Source of the DNA: a virus
Length of the DNA: 49,994 nucleotides
Virus record (IMG/VR): IMGVR_UViG_3300048591_000787
Location: 1-49,994 of that record
Strand: one strand, 5' to 3'
The notes under the pieces are model-generated. The model did no database searches, had not been told where the DNA came from, and saw only the letters and a list, made by a program, of their open reading frames with translations. Position numbers and translations under genes: made by a program. Below, piece by piece: positions 5,998-13,319 of the stretch (its first letter is position 1; every line of letters starts with the position of its first letter).

Positions 5998-6734
5998 TGG
6001 TTTTCCTGTTCAATAGATGGAATATCAAAGTCAAGATACTTGAATACTGGATAATAAGGTATTCCTAAATCACCAAGCAACCTAGAAGCTTTTGTTCCCC
6101 TATCAACGATAGCAACGGCACCAATTACCTCAGCTCCAGTTGCAACAACAGCATCATAAGCGAAACGTAAAGAGTTGCCGGTAGTTGCAACATCGTCTAT
6201 CAATACCACTCGTGATTGAGGGGTTAAATTAGACCCTTCGATCAAGCTATTGGTGCCCCTCCCTTTGGGGTGTTTGCGTACGACAAACCACTCGACATCA
6301 TCCTGATACATTGCAACACTGTAAGCTAGTGGATCTGCTCCCATCGTCAATCCACCAATAGCGGTGTATTCCACTCCAAATAGATTGAGCATTTCTGTGA
6401 TGGCTTGTGCTGCCACTTTGAGATCAGTGCCATTAGAAAGCGCCTTTTTGATGTCAATAAACCATTGACTTTGGTGTCCAGAAGATAACACAATTCCTTT
6501 TGGAACGTACTGTATACCACGAGCCACAAGACGCCATAGTTCATTTACAGCAGATCCATTAAAAGCAGCTTGAGCAACTGCTTTGCTGGGGTATGGTTGA
6601 GGATTCATGGGCCATCCACACTTACCACATCTGCCTTTTGGATCTAAAACTGAACATGGATATACACTACATTTGCAGTAATAGTATCCAATAAGGAAAT
6701 CTTGCCCGTCCAGTAATACAACCTCATTAGCCAT
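5994..6734 (-). CDS. pyrE: Orotate phosphoribosyltransferase-like protein with N-terminal Cys-rich segment, 246 aa
   Basis: The PRPP-binding signature VVLIDDVATTGNSL (about residues 175-188) and the preceding KHPKGRGTNSLIEG loop define a type I phosphoribosyltransferase of the OPRT kind, which joins orotate to PRPP in UMP synthesis. VLSSGHQSQWFIDIK is the family's substrate-entry segment. The first 45 residues carry CKCSVYPC and CGKCG, a possible zinc ribbon not found in standard PyrE. Start ATG follows GGAG by 8 bases. It overlaps the 33-aa ORF and lies downstream of ThyX and dCMP deaminase, fitting pyrimidine supply during infection. Confidence 0.8.
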   Translation of the reverse strand: MANEVVLLDGQDFLIGYYYCKCSVYPCSVLDPKGRCGKCGWPMNPQPYPSKAVAQAAFNGSAVNELWRLVARGIQYVPKGIVLSSGHQSQWFIDIKKALSNGTDLKVAAQAITEMLNLFGVEYTAIGGLTMGADPLAYSVAMYQDDVEWFVVRKHPKGRGTNSLIEGSNLTPQSRVVLIDDVATTGNSLRFAYDAVVATGAEVIGAVAIVDRGTKASRLLGDLGIPYYPVFKYLDFDIPSIEQENQ

Positions 6735-6787
6735 CAGTCATCTCCGTAGCGATCTCGACGGTTCAATATCTCGGGTAGCGGCTTCAA

Positions 6788-6886
6788 TCACATTGAGCCT
6801 ACCCAATTTAACAATAGTCCAGTAGAAATACCAAACAACAAGCCTACTACAAAGTAGATCATTAAACGAAAAGAACGATAATTCAT
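6788..6886 (-). CDS. Membrane microprotein, 32 aa
   Basis: ATG at 6886 has a strong AAGGAG ribosome binding site 6 bases upstream (inside the preceding gene) and overlaps its stop as ATGA. The product MNYRSFRLMIYFVVGLLFGI then STGLLLNWVGSM is a single hydrophobic helix with a basic N-terminus. It is the second membrane microprotein in this operon. Function unknown; it could be a small toxin-like or antiholin-like peptide. Confidence 0.6.
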   Translation of the reverse strand: MNYRSFRLMIYFVVGLLFGISTGLLLNWVGSM

Positions 6887-7194
6887 GCTAACTCCTTCAT
6901 GGCCGATTCAACAGAACACTCCCAAGCCTTCATCTCACCCAAAAACTCAACCCAATTTCGATTGATTGAGGCGGGAATACTTAATGGTATATTTGGTTTA
7001 GGCAATGCATCTAACACAAACCTCAGGGGTTCAATCCACACTGCTACATACCCAACAGTCCCTGCAACGAATGGCCGTTCGCTAACCTCTATCAACCTTG
7101 TCGACGTTCTCCTGTAAGACTGAACTTTCAGTGGGAATAAATATTCTTTCCGGTCATCTGTATAAACTTCCAAATATCCAACAATTTTGTCCAT
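6883..7194 (-). CDS. Hypothetical protein, 103 aa
   Basis: Start chosen at ATG 7194, which overlaps the ThyX stop as TGATG, rather than the longer frame beginning inside thyX. The protein is mixed alpha/beta (MDKIVGYLEVYTDD, VGYVAVWIEPLRFVLD, then a helical end EMKAWECSVESAMKEL). No family is recognised. Coupling to thyX and to the 32-aa membrane peptide shows it is part of the operon. Confidence 0.65.
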   Translation of the reverse strand: MDKIVGYLEVYTDDRKEYLFPLKVQSYRRTSTRLIEVSERPFVAGTVGYVAVWIEPLRFVLDALPKPNIPLSIPASINRNWVEFLGEMKAWECSVESAMKELA

Positions 7195-8018
7195 CAGAAA
7201 CCCAAATCCATTTGAATGCCGGAGTGGCGCAACTGCATCCAACCAGTAAAATTACCTATTTTTGGTAATCTAAGACTAGAGCAATTCTCGTCACTTGGTG
7301 TTGCCACATGTTCAAAAGGGCTATGATGGTTGCCATGAACAAGTTTATTATGCAACTTAAGATCATCCTCGATCGACTTCTGTCCACCATGGTTCAAGTA
7401 CGACACTCTAGCACACCGTGCTACAGAAACCTTTAACAAGGTTTCTAGGGAAAACTCATTCAATTCTTCGATAGAAATAAACGGAAGGTGCCAATCACCC
7501 TCCTTCACCAAAATGGGTTCTGATTGAGTGTAGGCTTGTTGTATAGCCAACGCCAATAAATGCATCTCAGGTTGAGCAGAATTAGATATTCTTTGAGCAA
7601 AGAAATTATCCCATTCAGTAGCTGAGACAATGGCTGTATGCCATTGAAATGGCTCTAGCAACCTATTAGTGACTTGCTTATGCACCCCCAGGTCGGCCAA
7701 CTTGCGAGCAGTCGCAATAGCGTTGTCCATTGCTTCAATCCAACACTCTAACGCAGCATCATATGCTTGTCCCTTTAAAATATCAGATGCAAACATTCCA
7801 GGCTGATTGATGCCAAATTCTACAGGAAACGCAGGGTCAGCAATAAGATCCTCAATACGCCTTGCTATTGGAATGGCACGAGATGAAGCACTATTTCTAG
7901 ACCATGCACGATGGGTATTCACCTCTGCTAATATAAAACGATGGAATGTCACTTCCATCGTTGTTAGCCTGTGTCCAGCCTGGCTAATACTGTCAGACAG
8001 GATAGTTGCTGAGATCAT
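7194..8018 (-). CDS. thyX: FAD-dependent thymidylate synthase ThyX-like, 274 aa
   Basis: The segment FHRFILAEVNTHRAWSRNSASSRAIP resembles the ThyX signature RHRxxSxNExSxRY in a variant form common in phages, followed by helical GQAYDAALECW and a C-terminal RHSGIQMDLGF. ThyX methylates dUMP to dTMP with methylene-tetrahydrofolate, FAD and NADPH. Several signature positions are altered (Asn-Ser instead of Asn-Glu; Ala-Ile instead of Arg-Tyr), so activity is probable rather than certain. The start lies within the 3' end of the dCMP deaminase gene (26-base overlap), which supplies dUMP. Confidence 0.8.
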   Translation of the reverse strand: MISATILSDSISQAGHRLTTMEVTFHRFILAEVNTHRAWSRNSASSRAIPIARRIEDLIADPAFPVEFGINQPGMFASDILKGQAYDAALECWIEAMDNAIATARKLADLGVHKQVTNRLLEPFQWHTAIVSATEWDNFFAQRISNSAQPEMHLLALAIQQAYTQSEPILVKEGDWHLPFISIEELNEFSLETLLKVSVARCARVSYLNHGGQKSIEDDLKLHNKLVHGNHHSPFEHVATPSDENCSSLRLPKIGNFTGWMQLRHSGIQMDLGF

Positions 8019-8475
8019 CTACAACCTCTACTTTAACTTGGGCACTGTCAAGAAAGTTGACAGTTACCGCATCACACACTCGATCGCCCCGCTGCAAATA
8101 CACTATTCGACGAATCCCCGCCCCTGCCATTTGACGAGCGCAAGCAAAACATGGTGCCATGTTGACATACAATGTTGATTGAGTAAATCGAGTACCATCT
8201 CCATGTGCTAACGCATTTTGTTCAGCATGGGCAGCCATGCACAACCCAGGACCATGATCGTATGGAGCATTTGGTTCTACGTCGTTGAGAAACCTTGGGC
8301 ATCCTCCGGCAGAACAATGCAACATCCCTGACGGAACTCCATTGTATCCTTGTCCAACTACATGATTGTTTTGATCTATAATCAAAGCAAAGCACTTTGA
8401 TCTACCACATGTTGAAAAAATGTGGGCACCGGCCTCACAGAAAGATAGCCATTGATAGTCTTTCCTAGTCAACAT
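7993..8475 (-). CDS. dcd: Deoxycytidylate (dCMP) deaminase, 160 aa
   Basis: Zinc-binding motifs are complete: HAEQNA with its catalytic Glu and PCFACARQMAGAGI giving the CxxC pair. Upstream Cys/His residues (MLHCSAGGCPRF) resemble the extra zinc site of phage T4-type dCMP deaminase. The enzyme converts dCMP to dUMP, substrate of the ThyX encoded next. It overlaps the upstream gene by 11 bases and thyX by 26, so the operon is translationally coupled. The symbol dcd is used loosely; T4 calls this gene cd. Confidence 0.88.
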   Translation of the reverse strand: MLTRKDYQWLSFCEAGAHIFSTCGRSKCFALIIDQNNHVVGQGYNGVPSGMLHCSAGGCPRFLNDVEPNAPYDHGPGLCMAAHAEQNALAHGDGTRFTQSTLYVNMAPCFACARQMAGAGIRRIVYLQRGDRVCDAVTVNFLDSAQVKVEVVDDLSNYPV

Positions 8476-8839
8476 TATCTAACACTGTTTCTATTTGACA
8501 GAGAAAGTCGTGAGCTTCGCTAGTTCCATGGCTGAATCCATACCGCTCTAGCACATTTCTCACATCAGATAACTTCTTTATTTGTCGTGCAAACAGTCGA
8601 TGCATGATTTTTACACTATCTTTCAATGATTCAATCTGCCATACAGGATCAGAACAACATCCATCGCAACCGTGTATACCCCATGAAGCAGCACAATCTT
8701 CATGAGATACCCCCTCTTCCATGAACCGATGTGCCATCCAATCTGTCGATGCCCAGGCTGGATGCCCTATGCCATGTTCACAAACGTGTTCGATCAATCC
8801 AGTTTCTCTACGAATCGTTTTAACCCATGAAGTCGACAT
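8465..8839 (-). CDS. Conserved actinophage-type Cys/His protein, 124 aa
   Basis: Start at ATG 8839 (MSTSWVKTIRRETG) is preferred: GAAAGGA lies upstream, and the longer frame would overlap the adjacent gene. The middle has VCEHGIGHPAW and CAASWGIHGCDGCC, Cys/His clusters I have seen in small proteins of actinobacteriophages and that probably bind zinc. The C-terminal half is helical (IMHRLFARQIKKLSDVRNVL). It overlaps the dCMP deaminase start. Function is unknown. Confidence 0.65.
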   Translation of the reverse strand: MSTSWVKTIRRETGLIEHVCEHGIGHPAWASTDWMAHRFMEEGVSHEDCAASWGIHGCDGCCSDPVWQIESLKDSVKIMHRLFARQIKKLSDVRNVLERYGFSHGTSEAHDFLCQIETVLDNVD

Positions 8840-8873
8840 TATTTTAATCTCTTTCCTTTCAAGAAATTCATTC

Positions 8874-9086
8874 CTATATCGGAAACTCATCCCAGGTGAG
8901 TTCAAAACTTTTCCAATTAGAATTGATGCGCGGACGCACCCCACTCTCTTCACTAACTACAAGCTCTACGGCATCCTCTATTCCCTCCTTCGTTTCAACC
9001 GTAAGGAGCACAGAATGATAATCTGGTCCCTTTGCAGTATAAATACCTATTGGCCCAAAGAAGCTGACTCTATGTTGGTGTGACAT
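8874..9086 (-). CDS. Hypothetical protein, 70 aa
   Basis: Starts inside the end of the 94-aa gene (17-base overlap). The product (MSHQHRVSFFGPIGIYTA, YHSVLLTVETKEGIEDAVEL, FELTWDEFPI) is beta-rich and acidic. No family recognised. Its tight overlap in the operon supports it. Confidence 0.6.
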   Translation of the reverse strand: MSHQHRVSFFGPIGIYTAKGPDYHSVLLTVETKEGIEDAVELVVSEESGVRPRINSNWKSFELTWDEFPI

Positions 9087-9354
9087 TTACCAACCTTTCC
9101 ACAATACGAGAAATGTTTGCATCCATTATAGAATGCATAGTGGGAAAAATATCTTGCAATTCCTTGATGACCCTACCATTAGAAGCCTCGTTTATCTCAA
9201 TAGCAATGTCAAAAAATGATTCATCTGTGGTCTTGATATGATGGGTTTTGCCTCTCAAGTCGAAAAGATAAGCCCAATTCCCTTTATCACACAAGACTAG
9301 TCTCTTTACTTCACCCGAAGGCTGAAACGGAGCTTCCTTCTTCTTGATTGCCAT
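9070..9354 (-). CDS. Hypothetical protein, 94 aa, first gene of the minus-strand nucleotide operon
   Basis: ATG at 9354 is preceded by AAGGGAAGG. The protein begins with a basic tail (MAIKKKE) then VLCDKGNWAYLFDLRGKTH strands and a C-terminal helix (HSIMDANISRIVERL). No family is recognised. It heads the minus-strand operon, so the promoter should lie at or beyond 9360; a TATAAT on the minus strand (9396-9401) is the visible candidate. Confidence 0.6.
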   Translation of the reverse strand: MAIKKKEAPFQPSGEVKRLVLCDKGNWAYLFDLRGKTHHIKTTDESFFDIAIEINEASNGRVIKELQDIFPTMHSIMDANISRIVERLVNVTPT

Positions 9355-9395
9355 TTTGATGGCCTTCCCTTCATGTCGTTATCTTGATTAGGAGG

Positions 9396-9401
9396 ATTAT
9401 A
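9396..9401 (-). promoter_or_regulatory. Possible -10 element of the minus-strand operon
   Basis: Perfect TATAAT read on the minus strand in the 47-base divergent gap between the operon starting at 9354 and the + strand ORF at 9402. No good -35 is seen at 17 bases. It overlaps the AGGAGG ribosome binding site of the + strand ORF, so it could be chance. Confidence 0.3.
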
Positions 9402-9551
9402 ATGGATACAGCAGATGACCTTGATGGGTGTGAGTTAGATTTCACCGAAAACCCAACGGACGACGACCTTATCACATGGCTGGTTCTCTTTCAAGATGCC
9501 GACGATGAAATTTTCCTAGCCGATCAGTGGAACGAGTTGTTCAATGCGTGA
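9402..9551 (+). CDS. Acidic small protein, 49 aa
   Basis: ATG at 9402 follows a perfect AGGAGG. The product is very acidic (DDLDGCELDFTE, PTDDDLITWLVLFQDADDE) and could act as a nucleic-acid mimic or an inhibitor, but this is only a composition-based idea. It overlaps the endolysin start by 8 bases (ATGCGTGA), so it is coupled to lysis gene expression. Confidence 0.65.
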   Translation: MDTADDLDGCELDFTENPTDDDLITWLVLFQDADDEIFLADQWNELFNA

Positions 9552-10383
9552 TATTGGAATAGCTAATCGTTTGCGTGCATATGGTTTGAGTGTTGTAGAG
9601 GTTAATGGATGGCAGTCTAGAGGTTCTTCTGCTTTCGATCCCAAGGGGTCTCTTGACCACCATACCGCAGGGGCCGCATCAGGAAACGCCCCATCGTTGG
9701 GGGTTTGTATCAATGGCCGCAAAGATCTACCGGGACCATTGTGCCATGTTCTGTTGGCTCGCGACAACACATGCTATGTTATAGCTAGCGGTAAAGCAAA
9801 TCATGCTGGAAGCGGTGGATGGCGGGGCTTGTCGGGCAATTCCAGCGTGTATGGTCTTGAGCGAGAAAATACTGGTACAGAACCATGGCGCCCAGATCAG
9901 CATTTGGTTGCTGCCACAGTCCATGCTGCTTTGTTAGACAATCCAGCACTTGTTCCTAATATATGCCGTCACGCTGAGTGGACACGCAGGAAGCCAGACT
10001 CCCATTCTGTTAATGGCAATGATTTGCGTGCATTGGTGAATGCAGTGTATGAACGTAGATTGCACACACCACCACCACCACCACCACCACCACCACCACC
10101 ACCACCAGCACCACCACCAGTACCAGGCGCATCATTCCTAGCTGGCATTGCAGCAGCGGCACGAAGCAAACAAACCCTACGCATTGGAGATAGTGGTGCT
10201 GCTGTTAAGGATTTGCAAAGCCATCTAAACCGCGAGATGAACAATGCTCTCAGCGTAGATGGTTCTTTCGGCACAAGGACTGAAAATGTACTACGACTAT
10301 ACCAAAAGTCGCGTGGGCTTGAGGCTGATGGTGTTGCTGGCTTCCTTACTTGGAGTCATTTACTGGCTGAAGCGTTCAATTGA
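9544..10383 (+). CDS. lysA: Endolysin: N-acetylmuramoyl-L-alanine amidase with peptidoglycan-binding domain, 279 aa
   Basis: The amidase_2 (type 2) fold is marked by SLDHHTAG (zinc His about residue 39-40), a central ENTG segment and a late CRHAEWTRRKPDSH block that supplies further zinc/catalytic residues. It would cut the amide between MurNAc and L-alanine. A run of prolines from CCA repeats (about residues 175-192) joins it to a C-terminal PG_binding_1 domain (RIGDSGAAVKDLQSHL, VDGSFGTRTENVLRLYQ). No signal peptide, so it depends on a holin; holin-like membrane proteins occur at 18757. Overlaps the 49-aa ORF upstream. Confidence 0.9.
   Translation: MRDIGIANRLRAYGLSVVEVNGWQSRGSSAFDPKGSLDHHTAGAASGNAPSLGVCINGRKDLPGPLCHVLLARDNTCYVIASGKANHAGSGGWRGLSGNSSVYGLERENTGTEPWRPDQHLVAATVHAALLDNPALVPNICRHAEWTRRKPDSHSVNGNDLRALVNAVYERRLHTPPPPPPPPPPPPPAPPPVPGASFLAGIAAAARSKQTLRIGDSGAAVKDLQSHLNREMNNALSVDGSFGTRTENVLRLYQKSRGLEADGVAGFLTWSHLLAEAFN
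10065..10125 (+). repeat. CCA trinucleotide repeat encoding a polyproline linker
   Basis: An almost unbroken run of CCA codons (interrupted only by GCA) encodes the linker between amidase and wall-binding domains of the endolysin. Such a run is prone to slippage and length variation. Confidence 0.85.
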
Positions 10384-10393
10384 TGGGACTAAC

Positions 10394-10687
10394 GTGGAAC
10401 TTTATTGTTGGCGGTGTGGTCAAGGAAGCCCAACCGCTATGTCTGTATGCTCGTGTCCCCTTGGGTATTACATGATCAAAATGAACAAGCCATCACTCAG
10501 CTCCAGTACATATCAACCAGCATTAAAAGTAGTATACTCTTATGACAACCAGGCACTCTTTTGGCACTTTGGAATAAGTCAAAAGAAGTATGTACAGTCA
10601 ATGCTGCCACGCAATGTATATCCAATCCCCAGACGAATAATCTCGGAAGGATTATTGCCAGATCTTATCGGGGAGGAAGTACTTTAA
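10394..10687 (+). CDS. Cys-rich hypothetical protein, ~97 aa
   Basis: Chosen frame starts at GTG 10394 (GGGA about 6 bases upstream) and begins VELYCWRCGQG with a CxxC and later CSCP, like the zinc-ribbon proteins encoded nearby on the minus strand (FCWQCGED, IECGET). The rest (YYMIKMNKPS, ALFWHFGISQKKYV) is unremarkable. The 300-base stretch 10384-10687 has open short ORFs in all three + frames, so the assignment rests on the Cys motif. Its end overlaps the converging gene at 10665. Confidence 0.45.
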   Translation: MELYCWRCGQGSPTAMSVCSCPLGYYMIKMNKPSLSSSTYQPALKVVYSYDNQALFWHFGISQKKYVQSMLPRNVYPIPRRIISEGLLPDLIGEEVL

Positions 10688-10847
10688 TCCCAGGAGTGCC
10701 CATTTTATTGCGTGATTTAAGCGACATTTTGTTTATGTCGGCAAAACAGTCTTGGCAAAGACCTTGAACTTTAGATTCCCGCATCAAGGTTTCACCGCAC
10801 TCGATGCAAGCATCATCTTCATCCCATCGCTCTTCTTCAAATTTCAT
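10665..10847 (-). CDS. Zinc-ribbon-like small protein, 60 aa
   Basis: Carries CIECGETLMRESKVQG then LCQDCFAD, two CxxC knuckles about 20 residues apart, typical of a small zinc ribbon. ATG at 10847 overlaps the end of the preceding gene by 11 bases. Acidic N-terminus, basic C-terminus (KSRNKMGTPGIKV). It is the last gene of the minus-strand operon that starts near 13 kb. Confidence 0.65.
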   Translation of the reverse strand: MKFEEERWDEDDACIECGETLMRESKVQGLCQDCFADINKMSLKSRNKMGTPGIKVLPPR

Positions 10848-11196
10848 TCCATGAACCCAACGTAAATCCAGTATTAATACAACAAGTTGTTTCTATTAAA
10901 AATGAATACGGATAACTAGCGTATTGCGTTCCCTGTACACCAGCCCGAACATCCAACAATGAGCCGTCAACCGCAAACCATGCCAGATTGGATTGTCTAA
11001 CCCCCAATGTCACTGGGACATATGATGCCACGTCTTTGCAGTGAAGAAATCCATCAAAAATGAGATTTGGTGGGGCCTCTGCCATTGCTTCATCTACCGC
11101 ATTGAATAAACAGACCAACTCCAAAAGAACCCCATTGGCAAAGCATACATCAATAGTGTTATGATGTTGAAAGTTCATAGAAAGACAACGGTTCAC
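10837..11196 (-). CDS. Hypothetical protein, ~113-119 aa
   Basis: GTG at 11196 or ATG at 11178 could start it; neither has a strong ribosome binding site and both overlap the upstream gene. The product is beta-rich (NTIDVCFANGVLLEL, FAVDGSLLDVRAGV, SFLIETTCCINTG). The neighbour at 11657 has a similar layout. No family is recognised. Confidence 0.55.
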   Translation of the reverse strand: MNRCLSMNFQHHNTIDVCFANGVLLELVCLFNAVDEAMAEAPPNLIFDGFLHCKDVASYVPVTLGVRQSNLAWFAVDGSLLDVRAGVQGTQYASYPYSFLIETTCCINTGFTLGSWNEI

Positions 11197-11431
11197 CTGA
11201 GTGAAAAGATGAAGGTGATTCCTGAAAGAGAACGATATTGCTGTTCATATCACAAAGGACGATGTTAGAAGGGGCTCTCTCTAAAGAGAGGAATAGATCT
11301 GTGGCGTCGTCTCCGGCACCAGATGGATCTAAAAACCAGCAATCTATACCACACATCGTATGGTCTTGACTATTGCGTGGCGACACATCTTCACCGCACT
11401 GCCAGCAAAACGCTATCGTTTCATCACTCAT
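11159..11431 (-). CDS. Zinc-ribbon-like protein, ~90 aa
   Basis: Start taken at the ATG (11431) whose ATGAGTGA overlaps the upstream stop by 8 bases. Begins MSDETIAFCWQCGEDV, then CGIDCWFLDP, giving a CxxC..CxxxC zinc-binding pattern. The C-terminal part (NIVLCDMNSNIVLFQES) is beta-like. Fits the operon's trend of small Cys-rich proteins. Confidence 0.6.
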   Translation of the reverse strand: MSDETIAFCWQCGEDVSPRNSQDHTMCGIDCWFLDPSGAGDDATDLFLSLERAPSNIVLCDMNSNIVLFQESPSSFHSGEPLSFYELSTS

Positions 11432-11657
11432 CATCATCAATGAAATCCACCACTGACACCACTTCTTGCCCATTAGCAAATACATTGCAATGAGGAACTA
11501 ACATATTAAGAGTTTCAATTGCATTGCCAAATATAGCCAATGCCAACAATGGTGAGACCCCTCCCAAATCTATACTCAGTAGCTCTTCTTCACTGGAAAG
11601 AGTGATGGTGATTATTTGAAACCCAAAATCAAATTCTTCTGTTTCAGTATTACTCAT
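11424..11657 (-). CDS. Hypothetical acidic protein, 77 aa
   Basis: ATG at 11657 overlaps the metallophosphoesterase stop (ATGAGTAA), with GGAAGG just upstream, so the longer upstream frame was rejected. Acidic beta protein (TETEEFDFGFQIITITLSSE, split here; ANGQEVVSVVDFIDDDE). The pattern NVFANGQEV resembles CFANGVLLEL in the next gene, hinting at paralogy. Function unknown. Confidence 0.6.
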   Translation of the reverse strand: MSNTETEEFDFGFQIITITLSSEEELLSIDLGGVSPLLALAIFGNAIETLNMLVPHCNVFANGQEVVSVVDFIDDDE

Positions 11658-12996
11658 CACATGGCCTTCCGTTGGGATCAACTGTTGAACGAAATGATTC
11701 ACCCCTAAAAAGAGCGTGTCCCTTGTTGATAAGAACGGGTTCAACATGAACCCTTTGAAGATTTTCTGGTTCATACCAAATAATGAAAACACCTTGTTGC
11801 CATTTCTCTCGACTTACAGGTTTACCGGTAGATCCAATTCCCCCGTGAGACGAAGGAACCAACCCATCAACACGGCACAAGCAGCCAGGAGACCCCGAAT
11901 ACACAATCTTGTGTTCTGATCCCACATCTACGGTTGCACACGCTAGGGACTGTTTATGATCATGTCCAAAAATGGTAGAAGTGAATTGCAACGCTTGATG
12001 GTTTTTGGTTGCGGCGACGCCTGGAGCACCTGAAGCTACTCCGTGGATAAAACGTAGCGATGGAGATGCCCAGTACACCCCATGTGGATACGGATCTGTA
12101 GTTTCTATACCATAGTCTTCATATCTGCATAAGTGTGATAATGCTAAAACAGGCTCTGATTCAAATGCTCTAGTAATTCCTAGTAAGTCGCTAGCCTTAT
12201 CTGTTAGATACTTTTCCAGACGAGCTTCGTGGTTGCCGTGTAGTTGCACAATGGTTGCGTTTGGAGCAATTTCACGTTCAATTGCCAGGTGTGTGGCGTA
12301 GCGATTGATGTTGAGCTGTAGAAGCCCCTTATAGCCCCCTAGAGAACGATGTGACGAGAATTCAGCTAGGTCAAGGTCATCCCCATGGTTGACGATGAGA
12401 TCTACGCTGTAAAGGGCTTCTAGGCGCCCTAGAAGCTGATAGGCGATATCCAGCGCAGCTTCATCATGAATTGTGTGCAACTCGCCTTGAGGATCTTGGA
12501 AATAACCAGTCTGTGTGTCGGGAAGGCTTACTGCTAGATGCCAACCCTTTGGCTTCTTCGCTTTCTCGGTTTTGGGTATTTTTATTTTGAATGGCCCAAT
12601 ATCTGCCTGAACCAATTTTGGGCCAAGATGTGAAGTTGGTGCAACTTCAACAGTATGTGTTGTTGCTTCTTTCTCAACTTGTACATTTACACCATCAATC
12701 TTTTCCCACCCTGGATAACGCTTGGTGGTTATAGCAACTTTGCGTATGTTCCCAATCTCCACAGCAGAATTCAACACTTCAGCCAACTGTTCCATTTCTG
12801 GGTTATCTGAAGTGAACTGGAATTTGGTAGCGCAGTCCCAATATCGTTGACCATATCTAGCCAACGTACTGTAAGATACAAGTGGCAATCCTTGATCTTC
12901 CAGAATATCTAGGATTTCACTAGCCCTTTTACCTTCTTCCCACAATGTTTGCATCAACTCTTTGTTGGGATGATCAGCAACACCACGTATTGTCAT
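11650..12996 (-). CDS. Calcineurin-like metallophosphoesterase with N-terminal HTH, ~448 aa
   Basis: Motifs in order: LPDTQTGY, NHGDDLD (GD-like metal ligand), LHGNHEARLEK (GNHE), a later FIHG, and FGHDHKQ (GHxH). These define a calcineurin-like phosphoesterase, probably a nuclease or nucleotidase using two metals. The first ~60 residues contain an HTH-like pair (TLWEEGKRASEILDIL, YSTLARYGQRYW), which could give DNA binding. Start at ATG 12996 has AGGA 6 bases upstream; a TTG at 13071 gives a longer option. It is large and heads the minus operon. Confidence 0.8.
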   Translation of the reverse strand: MTIRGVADHPNKELMQTLWEEGKRASEILDILEDQGLPLVSYSTLARYGQRYWDCATKFQFTSDNPEMEQLAEVLNSAVEIGNIRKVAITTKRYPGWEKIDGVNVQVEKEATTHTVEVAPTSHLGPKLVQADIGPFKIKIPKTEKAKKPKGWHLAVSLPDTQTGYFQDPQGELHTIHDEAALDIAYQLLGRLEALYSVDLIVNHGDDLDLAEFSSHRSLGGYKGLLQLNINRYATHLAIEREIAPNATIVQLHGNHEARLEKYLTDKASDLLGITRAFESEPVLALSHLCRYEDYGIETTDPYPHGVYWASPSLRFIHGVASGAPGVAATKNHQALQFTSTIFGHDHKQSLACATVDVGSEHKIVYSGSPGCLCRVDGLVPSSHGGIGSTGKPVSREKWQQGVFIIWYEPENLQRVHVEPVLINKGHALFRGESFRSTVDPNGRPCDE

Positions 12997-13071
12997 ACAC
13001 TGTCCTGGTGATAGGCGTATTGATATATCTTTGCAATTGGGCAGGTCGCGAGCCGGTCCGCTGTAGTTCAA

Positions 13072-13085
13072 CGTCGTTGACGACG
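13072..13085. promoter_or_regulatory. Perfect 14-bp palindrome-with-spacer at the divergent start
   Basis: CGTCGT-TG-ACGACG (13072-13085) ends directly at the ATG of the + strand ORF at 13086 and lies 75 bases upstream of the phosphoesterase ATG at 12996. It has the shape of a dimeric regulator's operator for both directions. Confidence 0.4.
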
Positions 13086-13184
13086 ATGTTTTTGATTATA
13101 CCCGACGAAATCCGTAAAACAATCAAGACGCTACGGCGTAGGTTTCGGAACCCCAAGCGACGGGGCGAAGGTGGTGATGGATGA
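13086..13184 (+). CDS. Small basic protein, 32 aa
   Basis: ATG at 13086, no Shine-Dalgarno, immediately after the palindrome, so it may be a leaderless gene. The product (MFLIIPDEIRKTIKTLRRRF then RNPKRRGEGGDG) is very basic. Its stop overlaps the next small ORF by 8 bases (ATGGATGA). Confidence 0.4.
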   Translation: MFLIIPDEIRKTIKTLRRRFRNPKRRGEGGDG

Positions 13185-13269
13185 TCTGATTTTCCTTGAA
13201 GAGGTGCCGTGTTACGGTTTCAGGACAGATGATCCATGCGGTCACGAGCCGCCCTCCCCCACCGGGTGA
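13177..13269 (+). CDS. Small protein, 30 aa
   Basis: ATG at 13177 follows AAGGTGG. Product MDDLIFLEEVPCYGFRTDD then PCGHEPPSPTG. It overlaps the 32-aa ORF, a spacing seen throughout this genome, but 30 codons are too few to be sure. Confidence 0.4.
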   Translation: MDDLIFLEEVPCYGFRTDDPCGHEPPSPTG

Positions 13270-13319
13270 AGTGGGTACGGTGTGAACCCCGCGACCTTAG
13301 TAGTCCATGAGGTTGACGC

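Noticed and set aside
10383-10545. Two small + strand ORFs (10383-10475 and 10447-10545) after the endolysin
   Set aside because: Both are possible (the first overlaps the lysin stop as TGATG) but lack motifs; the 10394 frame with a CxxC pattern was preferred. Uncertain.
12945-13085. Long upstream start for the 13086 ORF
   Set aside because: It would overlap the start of the minus-strand phosphoesterase gene and the coding there looks random; the ATG at 13086 after the palindrome was kept.
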